64,000 bases of DNA. Source: Onchocerca volvulus (lineage: Eukaryota; Nematoda; Chromadorea; Rhabditida; Onchocercidae). The notes under the pieces were generated by a model. The model saw only the letters and a list, made by a program, of their open reading frames with translations. It made no database searches and was not told the origin of the DNA. Positions 1 through 13,289 of this stretch are shown in pieces. Both the position numbers and the translations under genes were made by a program. The stretch is from NCBI GenBank assembly GCA_000499405.2, contig HG738140.1, forward strand, positions 2,561,024-2,625,023, written 5' to 3'. Positions within the stretch are counted from its first letter, which is position 1; each line of letters opens with the position of its first letter.

Positions 1-876
1 CGATATTTTCTCGGTCAAATGAGAATTTTGATCACACCTGTCTTAGTTTTTCATTGTATGCTGGATGCATAGGAATGTGGCATACGCCTTTTGGATGACC
101 ATCTTTACCATCATGGAATGTTACTTCACGTTTGAATGTTCTGAATTCAAGTAAAAAATTAGAAACACATAAGAAATGACAAATTTTTCAGAAAGAATGA
201 TATAATTAACCTGTCAATGACGGAATCCAAGAAGACAAATGAACAAGGTGTAAGTTCTTCTTTCAAACTTCCGCATGCCGCCGTAGACAAAATGACCTTT
301 GCTCCTCAAATGATTCTGTTCAGTAACGAATACAAAGTATAAAGACGAATCATTAAACTTAAAGATTTAGAATTAATTTAAATTATCGGATGATGACAAT
401 ATTTTAGCTATCGATTACTAGCCGACTACTATTGTAACAAAACTCTACCCTGCTGCATGAGAGCCCACAAATTTGCTCGATAGTTGACATTTGTTGGGGA
501 TATTTCATGCTTTCGACCGTGACGTGCTAGCAGTATACAAGTATTATCGCCTACTTTCCCTTCGATCAGAGCATCTGATGGTAAACCAAATGGTGTATTC
601 ACTCTTAACTCCTGTGCATTAGTGAATATTTTTGGGTCCTCAAGGCCAGTTCCTCCTAAGATTCCAATCTAAAGAATTGCTTCAACAGTTCTTCTGCATA
701 TCTTAATTTAGTTGACAAATAAAACAATGCAATCATCTGTAACTTTATAAATTGGAAACATGAATTTTGATATATTCTTCATATAACAATTTGGAACATA
801 TATAAACTTCATTAAGACCTGAACATTACCGAAAAAGATTGAATATAAAGTAAATTGGTTTAACCTTGAAGTTCAT
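1..876 (-). CDS. MTAP: S-methyl-5'-thioadenosine phosphorylase, 5' part (3' end beyond window)
   Basis: Cleaves methylthioadenosine with phosphate to adenine and 5-methylthioribose-1-phosphate, in cytosolic methionine and purine salvage. Exons, in transcript order: 876-865 (M-N-F-K), 668-449, 304-211, 140-38; the rest lies left of base 1. Family motifs read in order are the phosphate-binding [12 protein letters not shown], the segment [48 protein letters not shown] and GVCHIPMHP. Together these match the first half or so of MTAP rather than PNP, which has different substrate-loop residues. The first exon codes only four residues before a 196-bp intron. It is preceded by a TTCCAG acceptor 14 bases upstream of the ATG, which suits a trans-spliced start. 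The acceptor of the third exon (TTTGAG) is weak but gives the conserved Q-G-A-K-V join. Family assignment is secure; the tiny first exon is likely but inferred. Confidence 0.88.
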
Positions 877-990
877 TGTATTGATGTCTCTGGAAGTAGC
901 GAAGATCTAAAATCGTTATAAAAATTCACTTAAAATATTAATATGTAATGAACAAAATTTCGAAAAAACAAAAAATGAAAATAAGAAAAT

Positions 991-1150
991 GAAATGATCT
1001 TTGCTTTTCAAATGATTCGGTTCAGCAATGGTTTACTAAAATATGAAAATACTACGAATTATGTGAATTCAAACATTTAAAATTAAATTAAACTATCGGA
1101 TGATGTGGAAGGATTTCTGAGGGAGAGCTAGCTGACTACCAGCATAACAA
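991..1150. repeat. Decayed duplicate of an MTAP intron
   Basis: This stretch resembles 291-440, which is MTAP intron 2 plus the first 14 coding bases of the next exon. Shared blocks include TTTGCT..TCAAATGATTC, TCAGNAA, the run TATCGGATGATG and the tail GCNGACTAC..ATNGTAACAA-like sequence. Many substitutions and small indels separate the copies. In this copy the splice acceptor is lost (AA instead of AG), so it is not an exon. It lies 115-275 bases upstream of the MTAP start. Confidence 0.6.
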
Positions 1151-2307
1151 GAAAAAAATATAAAATTCACTGAAGCATGGAATTTCCAAAATTTCACGAA
1201 TATATCAGGTACAGGAAGGCTGCACGCAATTTAATATTTAAAGAATGCTTGCTACATTCAAAAAATGTTCAAAATTTGCCCAAAATATGTGTACGAATAG
1301 AGTGAAAATAATTATTTCTGGATAAGATGGCTGGAAGTTTCATGCAATTCCAAACAAAGTATTCGGAATTATCGAAGTTTAACAAGTAATTTCACATATA
1401 AATGTAATTCAGAAAATAAAAAAAAGAAAAAAAAAAAGAAGAAAAATTTTCTCCATGACAATTTCAATTTTACAGCAAACAGTAAAATCAAAATTTCCCA
1501 ATAAGCTAAAAAACAATAAAATGGGAAGAAACGTTGTTTTATGATGAACATTTATATAACAAGCTCTTTCAATGTCCAATGAACGATTACTTCCACAAAT
1601 TTTTTTTCAAAATTCTTCACTGAAACGTCTAGAATGAAATAATTCATCGACAGACCAGAAGAAATTACAGATGTTTTTCTTCGAAAATAGTAGAGACAAG
1701 TTTCGATAAACAATTTATGATTAGCTACAATTTATATGTTAATTTAGAAACAAAGCTTGTTTTGAGTTTCTTTTATAAAAATATGCGTGAAAAAAGAAGT
1801 GATAATAATGCCCGTATCTATGATAGTATAATTCAAATAGGACTTCTGCCAATAAAATGGATAATTTAAAACAGCATCATCATTTATCAATCATAATTAT
1901 CAAATTAGCTCATTTCCAAAAATACATTTCAGAATTCACATTTCGATACACTGTGAAATATATTTCAAGATTTTTCCATAACAAGGTTGAACTAATCAAT
2001 AAAGTGATCGTGTAAAATAAAATTGTAAATAAAGATGATAGAAGAAATGGCTTCATAATAAAACAAGAAATTGATCATTTCTTTTTCTTTCCTAATCACT
2101 CAATCTTATTATCAGCTCTTATCACAATGCAGAGTAAAGCTAAAATAACGTGCTGATAATATCTAACAAATAGAGAAAACAATAATAAACAATTAAGTTA
2201 GCAACATATCGATTTCTCCAACAATCACACTACATCAGTTGACGAGCTGAAAATGAGTAGGACAGAACTCCATGATTATTGATTTCAAGAAACTCATTTG
2301 AGCATTC

Positions 2308-2364
2308 TTCCCGCCTAAAACAAGAAAACTTTACCGCCTTATTCGAGCATTTTTCCCGCGAAAA
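2308..2364. promoter_or_regulatory. Pair of E2F-like motifs
   Basis: TTCCCGCC at 2308-2315 and TTTTCCCGCGAAAA at 2351-2364 match the E2F/DP consensus TTTSSCGC. The second is nearly palindromic. Each is preceded by GAGCATT, so the pair may derive from a short duplication. G+C-rich motifs stand out in this A/T-rich spacer. They lie about 1.4 kb upstream of MTAP and 5.7 kb upstream of ipla-1. Binding is inferred only. Confidence 0.3.
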
Positions 2365-5300
2365 TCTTTTCTCGCGTAGAAATTGAATTCCATAATTAGA
2401 CTAGGATAATAATTATTTCCCGAAATATCTATCATGCTTAAATGAAAAGAATAAAGGATGAAATTAATTAAATATGTATATAAATCGATAATATCTCAAA
2501 TTACTTTCAAACTTTCAGATTTAAAAGAAAAAAAAAACCTAGGAAAAGACGTACAAAAAAATAAGAAATTCACACGATTAATCAGTAACAGTCGATCGAA
2601 ACGTCAACTATTACTCAAAAACTAGAAAATAAATTAATGAAATCTTTCATAAAAATTAATTATAGAATTATACAACAAAAGAAATGCTGATGCAACAAAT
2701 TTTTCGAGAGAAAAATGAAAGATTGGAACATTAATCACTGCAAAGAACTAAAAACATCTTTGTGAAGGATATTTCATTGAAAAAAAAGAAAATTCAGCCC
2801 AGAGAAAAAAAGTGCTCATACGAAACCAGGTCGTCAAAGTCACATAAACGAGTTATATCACCACTTTATTCCATATAGTAAGCGATTTCCGAACCGAATT
2901 TATCACTGTAAATGACAAAAATGGAGAAAATGAGTAGTAGTAATAATAGTAGCACAATTCCGATTTCCATTACTTCCTTCTCAAGTTCGAAAAATTTGAA
3001 ATTTTAAACCAATCTTACTATTTGCATAATTATGTCGATAGTGAGAGAAGCATCAGACCAAGTTATCATTAGTCAGACCAATTTATCACTTATTTGCTTC
3101 ATTTATGTTTTATGGGAAATTCAGTTGATTTAACGAATAATATTATGTCAAAAGTAAAACAGGAATTTTATATTGATTTTTGCTCTAAAAAGATATAAAT
3201 ATATGCAAATATATCGTATTCCTCGGAAAATATAATATCGGGATTATTTCTTGTTTTTTGAGAAATATGTATATTTAGAAATAATGAACATTTGAAAAAA
3301 TAGTATAAGTGATAATACTTATTTTTTATTATACGTTATTATTGTTATTTTATAATTTTATCTATCTGGCTGATAATTTCAATTGGTCTTATTTAGTAGA
3401 AATAAAATATTACGAGCATTTTGGAAATTTGTGCTAAAATTTGTTTTCAGTTCAGTTAAATCTCATTCCTTTTTTTTTTTTTTTTTTTTTTTTTTTTGTA
3501 AAAAGAAAAAAACGAAATACAACTTTTCAAAATTTTATACGATATTAATTGTTTCTTTTATTGGAAATTTGTCTCACATTTCATTGATCAATATTGTGAT
3601 TTGATCGATTTAAATCAGTGACAGATTTCTCATCTTTGATCTTCGTCTTTACTATGCAATTTCTTCGCACAACTAGATGTCATCTTTCAGATGTATAAAT
3701 TTGAACAAATCGAGCAGTTTTCAAACGGTTCATTCTTCATTCATTTCAAATATTTACATATGAAAGGAATGTTTTGTTGATTGATGAAATTAGTTGAAAA
3801 ATGGAATTGAAACGAATTTGCTATCAGTGATATATTATTTACGCACTGAGTGTTTGCTTAGATCGGTTGGTCAGCAAATAGCAATAGATTGGTGGTAGTG
3901 GTGGTATCTATGAAATTCTTCCGTAAACAACAGCAAACTATTAGACCGGTTTGTTGCTTCATTTCTTTTTTCTTTTTTTTTAAATTTCCTGATATTTTCA
4001 TTTCAGTTAATTTTTTTTATTTCCTCCTGTTTTGCATATTATGCATGATCATGCACATGTAACACAATACATGCAATACACACCGCTAATCTATTTAATT
4101 GCAAAATATTACGTAACTTTTTTTTTTTATTAATTATAAAACTATCGCTATACTAATATTGTCGGATAAATTAGTCAACGATGTTTAAATATAAGATATT
4201 TGATAAGAGAATAACTAGTAATCACTTCACATTTGATTATTTTGTGATGCATATTTACAAAGTAATTAAATTATTTTTAATAAGTTCGTATGGCAATCGA
4301 GAAAACGATATAGAAGAGATAAATGAGCAAAGGAATAGCACAACAAATAAGAAAATTTTCGATTTGCTTTTCTTTCTTTTTTTTTTTTTTTTCTTTTATC
4401 GGTGCTGTCATTAGGAGAAAAAAAAGTTGCAAGATGTACGGAACAGCTTGGCAAGTATTATTCTATGTGTTGAATAATATTGAAATTGTTTGAATTTCTA
4501 AAGAAAAGATGATGCATGACAGAAATTTTTGGGGATCTATTCTACTAACAGCTGCTTGCAGTATAAGATAAGTTTAATTATTATGGGACAGAACTGGCTG
4601 AATTAGCATGATTAATGGAATTTATTTTGTGCATGCCAATTTTAGAAAATATTTCTGCATTTTCACTGAAGTTACATGAAAATATATCTTTCTGTTTGCT
4701 TTTTTTTATATACAATTTCTTTTTTCAATTCATTTAAGCTATTTTTTCTTTTTTTTTTTTTTACAATATCTGTTTCAGTTTATTTAACGAAACTAGGCCG
4801 AGGCAGTATCAATATTTTTTTCGATTTCAATCGATTTTAAAAAGCGCAAAAGTTATGATATTTCATTCCTTTTCAGGACGAAAGAACAGAATAAATACCA
4901 CTGCAGCATTCTTTAAATAAAATACCGAACATACATGATTTAAAATATTTACTTTCTCGATTTCTCAAAATATAAGCTTGCCTTTTTATAATTTCTTTCT
5001 TCGCATTATGCTCTTGAAATATGTTGTGGGTGGGATATTTTTACAGAAGATTTGACATTATCTTTTCTTGTAAGCTATTTGTTCGCGTTTTTCTTTCCAG
5101 AGATAGTTTTTATTCAGATAAATATTATTTTCTTTTTTTTAAATTCAACTTTGCATTTTAAGAATTAGTTTATTATCAAAAAAACGCAAGAAGAAAACCA
5201 AAATTTGCTTATCTGCTCTCATTAAATAATTTGAAAAATAAAGTATCGTTGTTGAAGGCTCGATTTTCAATTAATTTTTACTATTATTATTTGAATGCTA

Positions 5301-7678
5301 CCATGTGTGCGAAATGAGAAATAATATTATGTTCAGGCACTTCATTATCTAGCCTAATAGAAAATAGAAATTTGTTAAATTAATTTGTATAGCCTATCTC
5401 ATTTCCGTACATTTTTTTTCTGACGTTTCAAATTTTTCTAAATTTTTCTTTTTAATTTTATCTTTCTCATTTCAAAATTTTTCTTTATAATTCGGATTTG
5501 AAAAAAGAATATTCTCGTGATTTAGCACTGCAAGGACAAACTAAATTTTTGAGTTCCAGTCTATTTTTTATCACTTTTTTCCTCTCAGCTTATCGACAGT
5601 TATAAAACAAATCGAAATTTATTTTGAATGGTTTTTAAAATTCATTTATAGTAAAATTTCATTTAGCTTTTTAGGAGTAATCTGGATTCTTGAATTTTCT
5701 TATTGTAATCAAAAAAATGATCTTTACTTTGAAGATCGTTGACTGATATTTAAACTTTGTGTTGCCTAAAGTTAATAAAGCCGAGATCAAATGCGTATAA
5801 ATTTTTAATAGACCAGTTCAAATATAAGAATATTTCTTTTTATGAAGAAATTTTCGCTTTTTTCATGTTTAATTCATCAACTTCAATGCTTTTCAGATTT
5901 GAAATTACGCTTTTTCGATCAGTATCATGATTCATCTGATTTCAAAATTTTACAAAATTTCTCTTTCAGTTCACTTCTAATGACCATTCTTTTTTTTTCT
6001 TTTTTTTTTTTTTTTTTGAGGATAATATCAAATTTTGTCTCATTTCTGTTTATAACAATTAGGCAATCAATCTTGTATTGAGGAATATGTGAAAAACTTT
6101 TATAAAAACAATCGGAAATGTTTTACTGGTTTAAATAATGGATAGCATCAACTTGTATGTATATATAATATGTGAATTCTATTCTGCTTTATCGCTCTAT
6201 TTTTATTTTATTTTCGCTTCGTTTTATTTTTTCTCTTCAGGCAATTTTTATTTGATTTATTACAAAATGATTCTAATATTGATTAATTTGAGCATCGACT
6301 TTATTTTATAAAATCTAAGTTGATTTTACATAAATTTTTATTTTACTTTTATCAGACAAAAATGATGCACAACATATACATATCATATACTTCTCCATAA
6401 TCAACAACAAAAATCGTTCCAAATAAATAATAATTCAGAATAATAAATGATGAAAACTAGGCTAATAAAAGGCGACCAAACCCTGCCTTTCTTTTATAAA
6501 AAGAGCAGCAAAAAATTATATTTGTCTTTTTTTTTTTTTTGTTTTTGGAAATAAATAATAAAATATGGAAATAATAATTTTTTTTTGGCTTATTTTTTTT
6601 TTTGAAAAATGTTTAGTTGTGGTCTATTTTTTACTGTTTTGGATTTATCAAAGACTTTAATTTAATTTAATTTTTTCTTTTCATCTTCCTCTAAAATTTC
6701 CGAAGACTTTATTCTTTTTTTTTTTGGTTTTTAATTTTTTGTAATTTTTAAGTTGACTAATCATACTAATTTTTATTGAGATTAAATAATTTACAATTCT
6801 TTATTTACCTATGTTTCTTTGACAGATGTTAGTTTTCTTTTTATTTATTGTCGCATTTATTTTAAAAAAAAAATTTCTTTCAGTTTCATGTAGGTCATAG
6901 TGGTATTGTATTGATTATATTTTCTCATATTATATAGACAATTTGGTCCAAAAAATTTAATTTTAGATTTTATTTAATTAAATAGTCAAAAAAAGAATGG
7001 AAAAGAAGGAGAGAAGGAAAATATGATTTAGAAGTGCCTTTATCGAATGAACAATAGTTTCCGATATTTTCAAAAGTTTTGTTAGACGATTTATTTAGTT
7101 GAATGATATAACTGAATAACCTTCATATAAAGCTTGTTGGAAAGAGAGCTTAAAAGAACAGAGAAAAAAATGATTCGAGATAGTTATATCTAAAAAAAAA
7201 AAATTTTAAATAATAGAAGAAAGCTAGTGCAAATGTGAAATGAAAGTTCGTTTTTCTAAACAGCAAATACACATCTTTGTTAGAATGTATATATAATTAA
7301 TCAATTGATTTCATATATTGATTAGTTATTAGTTAATACTTTAGTGAGATTATCATCTTGCCAATTGTTACTAATTCATTCTGAATAAGCGTTTTCAAAA
7401 ATAGTGAAAGGTAAATTTAATCTGATATTGAACTGATGTAAGCATAAAATCTTACATTTTTAAAATTGGGATAAGTTTGGTAGAGAAGAATTTTCACTTT
7501 CCGACAAATAAATTTTCAATGTACTGCCGTGAAAATTGTCCTAAAAATAATGCAAAGTTAAATGTTGAATGAAATGGATCTTTGCTATTAGCATTCTAAA
7601 TGATGAACTAGTTATGAAGATATAATTCTGTAGTTTTGGTGAATTTATTTTATTATTTTATTATTCACTTATTTTTTT

Positions 7679-7797
7679 TTTCAAATCCAGATTTGGTGAC
7701 ATTAGCTAAAATGTGATTTAATTAATAACTTATGTACTTTATTTTCAAATTCAAATTTGATGGCACTAACAAGTGTCATGTGATTTAGTCAGTCAAT
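7679..7797. repeat. Diverged tandem duplication, about 60 bp, two copies
   Basis: TTTTCAAATCCAGATTTGGT...GTGATTTAAT at 7679-7729 recurs as TTTTCAAATTCAAATTTGAT...GTGATTTAGT from 7743. Copies differ by scattered substitutions. It sits about 300 bp upstream of the ipla-1 start codon. Confidence 0.5.
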
Positions 7798-8098
7798 ATG
7801 ATTGAATTTTGATTAGTATATTTCAGTATAATGATTGATTTTTTTCACTTCGAAGATTTGGCAGAGTTATACAATCTAGTTAACTTCAAATGCAGAAATT
7901 ATCAGTGCTATGTTTTAATTTCAATTGATTAGAATGAACAGTATCGATTCCGTCTTGAATAATTTAATTGCAGATATGAAAAAAAAACTTATATCGCTAT
8001 GTCAACTTGACATTATACGTTTTTATTTCGACCTTTTCGTATTAAACAAGTTCTTTTATGTTGTTATTTTATCAATTTTTATAGTTCTGCTTTTTTAG

Positions 8099-11000
8099 AT
8101 GAGTTCAGATGCGGCCACTATTGCTCAAGAAATGACCGAAGACATCCAAATGAACGAAGATCAAACACCAACTGAAAAAGAATTGAAAGAACAAATTAAT
8201 GATTTATATGCTACACCGATTGTTGAACACTTTCCGATTGAAATCGAAAACCTATCAGTAACAACAACACCTATCAGTGGAACTAATTCTAATGATATTG
8301 CTTTATCACCTAAAGTATTAGCAACACAAGTCGAAGATTTGCCAGTGACCAGTAATCCATTGAAAACGCCATTAGTACCACCACGACATAAAAAACGTCG
8401 TGTTGCGGAATTGAAGTGTTCTGAAGTTAGATGGTTTCATCGGAAAAGAACGGAAACAAAATGGACACCTTTCAAAGGTAACTTGTGTTCAAATTGGACA
8501 ATTTTTTATTAGGAATTAATTTTAACTTAATTCTTTAATTTCAATTTAACTAATTTTAATATTAATCCTAATTTTAATCAGTTTTTTTCTTTTTTTTTTC
8601 TTTTTAAATAAATGCACGAAGTTATAGGTTCGTGTTGGAATATAAGGATAAGAATTTGAAGACGAGATAGGACAAGTTTAAATTGTTTTCATTATAATTG
8701 CTCATTTCTCATTTCACTAGTTTATATTGTATTGAAAATATTCGGCGAAAGTGCAATCGAAAAAAAAAAAAAAAAAAAAAAACGAAACCAGTTACGGTTA
8801 TGTTAGATGCATTTTTGTTCGCTTAATGAATAGCACGATACTGTAATTATTTGCAAGTTTTATTTCAGGGATGGATTCGTTATTGTTGGAAGTATATTGG
8901 CGGCAGCGAATGCAAATTGTTTTGGATCAGACTACCGAATCCTATCTACAAACTATCAAGATGCCTACATCAGTAGTAGTATTAGACGGATTATATCGAG
9001 TGTCCGAGGATCTCACCGTGTTGAATTCCATTTACTGGAAAGGTTCCTAATTTAGTTTTTCATACAAATGAAATGTGTTCTTGCATTTTTTTTTTTTTTT
9101 TTTTTTTTTTTGAATTAAGACTCCTTTATTTGGAATCATTTTTCCAAACTTTCTAATTTCTTATATTGCATAAATTCAGTTATTCACTCGACATTTCTTG
9201 ATTTCAGTTTGATATTCTTCTTTCAATGAATAAAATTTTTAGATGACACAATCGCAATTCGTCGAGGGACGTGGTTTCTGACGGATAGTTTGCAACCAAT
9301 TGATCCGATCATGGCTGATCCCATTGAGGCGCATCATTTACATATTTTTCGTTCCCAAACAATTCCTGATGCTCCAGTTTTCTCAGAAAAGGAGTCAAGC
9401 AAAAAACCAAGTTAGTTTTTGATTGAATGATTGCAGAAAAATCCATCTTTCGAAAATAATTTTTCCAAATGATTATACCTTCTCTCAAGCGAAAGCTAGA
9501 TTTCGGAGAAAGCATTGTATTATTTTAATGAAATCCTTAATTAGGTTCGGTTATTTCGAATCCAATTTTCAGTTCTTGCGGAGCTCAAATTACAAGATCA
9601 GTACGAAGTACGATGGAATTCCGTTATTGATATCACTTTGTATAATAATTCGAAAACAAGTCGATTGCTGCGATACATAGCTTGGGGTAAAGGAACTTCT
9701 CTAAAACGTGGATATGAAGAAGCGGAATGGGATGACGGCAAACGAATTATTAAACATTTGATATTGGTTGTTCATGGTATTGGCCAAAAAGGATATGAAA
9801 ATCTAATTGCAAGGAATACTGACCAGTAAGATTTATTAATTGATCGATGTCTTTGACTTTTACCTATCTTTTTTTAATGATTGTTTCAATAATTTCTGCA
9901 TTTATCTTAATATAAAATTTATTTGTATGTTGTTTTACTTTCGACATGATTTTATTTGCACTGAATCAAATTTAATATTCATTAAGATCTTTTTTGTTGT
10001 AGAGTTCGAGAAGCCATACACAATATCATGGATAAGCATTATCCGGATGAGAAAAGTCGTCCAATGGTTTTACCAGTAGAATGGAGAGCAGCTTTAATTT
10101 TAGATGGCGGTATTACCGATTATGTCACTTTGCCAAAGATGTCCTCAATGCGTAATGCTTTAAACTCGACGGCAATGGATATTATGTATTATCAGTCTCC
10201 ATTGTATCGAAATGAAGTAAGTTTTTTGGATTTTTTGTTTCTGTTGAATTATTAAATTTAATTCTTTGCGTATTATTTCTCAATTGCTATCGTTACTCTA
10301 ATAATATTCCATATGAAGTGTTTTATTATAATAACTAAATATATTTTAATAGATTTCTTATCTTTTTTTTTTCACTTTTGTAAGATTTTTTGTCTTTAAT
10401 TTTATTGACAAGTCCAACTTTACAGTTTTATTTCTCTTTCTTCTATGCTTGCAGAAACTGAATACGTATCAGAACTAATTTTATTTCGATTTTCAGATTA
10501 TGGAAGGTTTGATACGGTCGTTAAATAACGTCTACAGTTTGTTTATAGAAAATTATCCTGATTTTGATGGATCGATCTCAATTTATGCTCATTCGCTTGG
10601 ATCTGTTATGTGCTATGATCTTCTGACATGTTGGTCTCCTCTTGTTTTGTATGACAAATATGTGGCCGAAATGATTGTGAGTATTTTTTGAAAAATTACA
10701 GTTAAATATTTTATAAATTTTTAGTGTTCACCCTTCATCGTTTGTGACAGTTAGAAGCAATAAGTTTATCTATTGAGTTGGAAGATTACTGGTCTCCAAA
10801 TGATGGGAGCGAATAGATTGAATATGGATTGAACATTTCAGAAAACAATGATTTAAAAGTTATCAATGCAGAAAACTGGCTTAAATACTAAGAAGTTATG
10901 TTTATGTAATTTTAGGAACAACAATTGGCGATAAAGGCTGAACATGCTGAAATACTGAATGGCTTCCAGGAAGCGCGGTTAAAGTAATCTATCTGTATTT

Positions 11001-13289
11001 TCTAGCATTCCATTATTTTTTATTTTGCAGATGTTTAAAGATATATGTGTCTTTCGAAAAAGAGCTGATTTAATTGTTTTGTAAAAAATGGATATTAATG
11101 ATAATTATTTGCTGTATCTAGAGGATTTCTGCAAAACAGCTTGAATATTTTTCATTTATAGTTTAAATTTATCAAAATCTTTTAAAATACTTTTAAATTC
11201 AAAAAAAAAATTTCATATCGAATACAATCTAGATCGTAAATCTTTTGCGTTTTCAGACTGTTGGAACTTTATGGTGGATTTCAACTTGCTTTCATAACGC
11301 AGAAACAAAAGTTGAAGTTTAAGGTCATTTCACGAATCTATCTGATACTTTTTATTATCAAACATTGATACTTTTTGCTTTAACTTGTTGTGATAGATTT
11401 TCTTCTTATACAATTATTTCAGGTTAAAAATATGTTTTGTATTGGCTCGCCTCTCGCTGTTTTCTTTATTATGCGAGGTTCAACAACATTTGTCCCTGAA
11501 ACCGATAGTCTCAAGAGAATATACAATATTTTCCATCCATATGATCCAGTGGTAAAATTTTAAGTTTTACAAGAATTATTTAACTATATCTTTAAGCAAG
11601 ATGTAGTTAGATAATTTGAGTAACAATTGCAAAATTGCAAATTAGTTTTTATCAGAGCTATTTCTAGGCATATCGCTTGGAACCGTTAATGCATAAGCAG
11701 TATCGTTTAATTCGACCGATTAAATTGTTCTCGTCGATTGATCTACGCTCTTTGCGGGATTATGCTCTTCTTCTACCAGAAGTGCGTATTGGTAGTTGAT
11801 TATCAAGTATATCATTATTTTCATATTAGTGTGCTCAGCTTTTCATCTCTGCAGATGCATTAGTTTCTAATTTGTTTTTGATGTTAGTTATATCAAAATA
11901 AGAGTTAATTCTCTATTACACTTGCTTTATCTGATGGGAAGTGATATTTCTCACTCCCACTTTGGGTCAATTTTTTTTACTACTCCTGTTCTCAATGATA
12001 CTTGTTCTTTCAGTTTGATTTTGGAATGTAAGATCAAGTGATGGAACTTTATAATCCATATTTTAATTATCTTTATTCAATCACATTCTACGTTTCTTAT
12101 TTAATTATTGTTTATTTGAGTATTTTCGTCTCGAAATTTAAAATCTCCTTTCTAGATCAACAAAGCTTATATCAAAAAGATAAAAATAAAGGAAAAAGTT
12201 GGAAAAGAAAAGGATGCTCCGATGATAGCTGTTGGCGATAAAGAGAATGAAGAAATTGAAGAAGAGGATGAATGCGAAAGCGACGATTCATCAGCTTTAC
12301 GACCGAGCAGTCCAGGTGTGATCGTTTACGAATTCGATTCTAAATCTTCAGGACAGAACTTGGATAGTTTGAAATTGTTTGTCACGTTCTGTTTTGTTTT
12401 TTCCGCAAATTAGCAAATTTTATGATTGCGAGGAATTTGTTCAGATTGGATTTTTTTACTTTTTTTAATGTTTTACATTTTAGGTTCATCACCACGAAGT
12501 TTAACACCTCCACCATCAGAAAGTGGTGATAATAAGAAGAGTTGGTGGAAATTTGGAAGCAGCCGTAAGGAAAAAGAAGCTAATGAAGGATTTGCTGAGG
12601 AAGTTAAATTGAATGAAGCTCAAAAATTGATAGAAGAAATTCCTCCAGAAGAAAGTAGGTTTTAATGTTATTTTAAAAACTTGCCGATTGTATAGGTAGA
12701 TGCTGAAGTTGATATTGGAGATTGGAAACGTGACAGGTAATGAAACAGATAGACATGAAAACAATATTATCTTTTATACATATCGTTCGTTTGATCAGCT
12801 ATTGATCAGAATACCGCTGTATAACTTGGTTGTCTTTCGAGCTCTTTATTGATATGATCCTATGAATAGTTTAATCATCGGATGAATGCATGATAATGTT
12901 TCTCAGATAATATTGTCAGCTTCTTTTAAGGAATTGATATCAGTTATATCAAGCATTTAACAGTTTTTTAGTATTGAGAGATGCATGAACTTTGGTAAGA
13001 ATCTTTTCCGAAATACTGGAATGTTTTTGTAAAATAAATCTACCCTTATATATTGATGTTTTGTTTTCTTCGCTACTTTTTATTCATGTATATATTTTTA
13101 AAAAATTTTCGAAATTGTTTTTAAGGATTGCCGTATCGTATGGATTATCAAATACAACCGCAAATTACTGATCGCAGTTATTGGTCTGTGTTGAAAAGCC
13201 ATTTTGCTTACTGGAGCAATCCCGATATTGCGGCATTTCTCGTCAACTGTTTGTATCGAGAAGACAAAAAACAAGATGATAAATGTTAA
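8099..13289 (+). CDS. ipla-1: DDHD-domain phospholipase A1 (intracellular PA-PLA1)
   Basis: Predicted to hydrolyse the sn-1 acyl chain of phosphatidic acid or phosphatidylinositol on cytosolic and organelle membranes (DDHD1/DDHD2 family). Exons: 8099-8477, 8869-9042, 9243-9410, 9573-9825, 10003-10216, 10497-10676, 10916-10983, 11257-11323, 11423-11551, 11668-11781, 12156-12315, 12484-12654, 12700-12729, 13126-13289; 756 aa. An acidic, low-complexity N-terminus is followed by the WWE-like segment with DSLLLEVYWRQR and YRVSEDLTVLNSIYWK, then VVHGIG at about residues 306-311. The lipase motif is AHSLGS, with nucleophile Ser about 429. The DDHD domain has KNMFCIGSPLAVFF and HPYDPVAYRLEPL, an acidic/Ser-rich insert, and ends with RMDYQIQ..SHFAYW. 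The ATG follows a TTTTTTAG acceptor directly. The join 12729/13126 uses GTGAC as donor because the nearby GTAAT donor breaks the frame. Confidence 0.93.

Larger units (their letters stand above)
1151..8098. other. Intergenic region, no supported gene
   Basis: About 7 kb lie between the divergently transcribed MTAP and ipla-1 genes. Both strands show only short open frames in low-complexity A/T sequence, many of them running through poly-T or poly-A. Long homopolymers occur at about 1426-1438, 3472-3497, 4377-4391 and 6000-6017. Possible E2F-type sites (2308-2364), a diverged direct repeat (7679-7797) and a possible upstream exon (3910-3948) are noted separately. I see no RNA gene. Confidence 0.6.
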
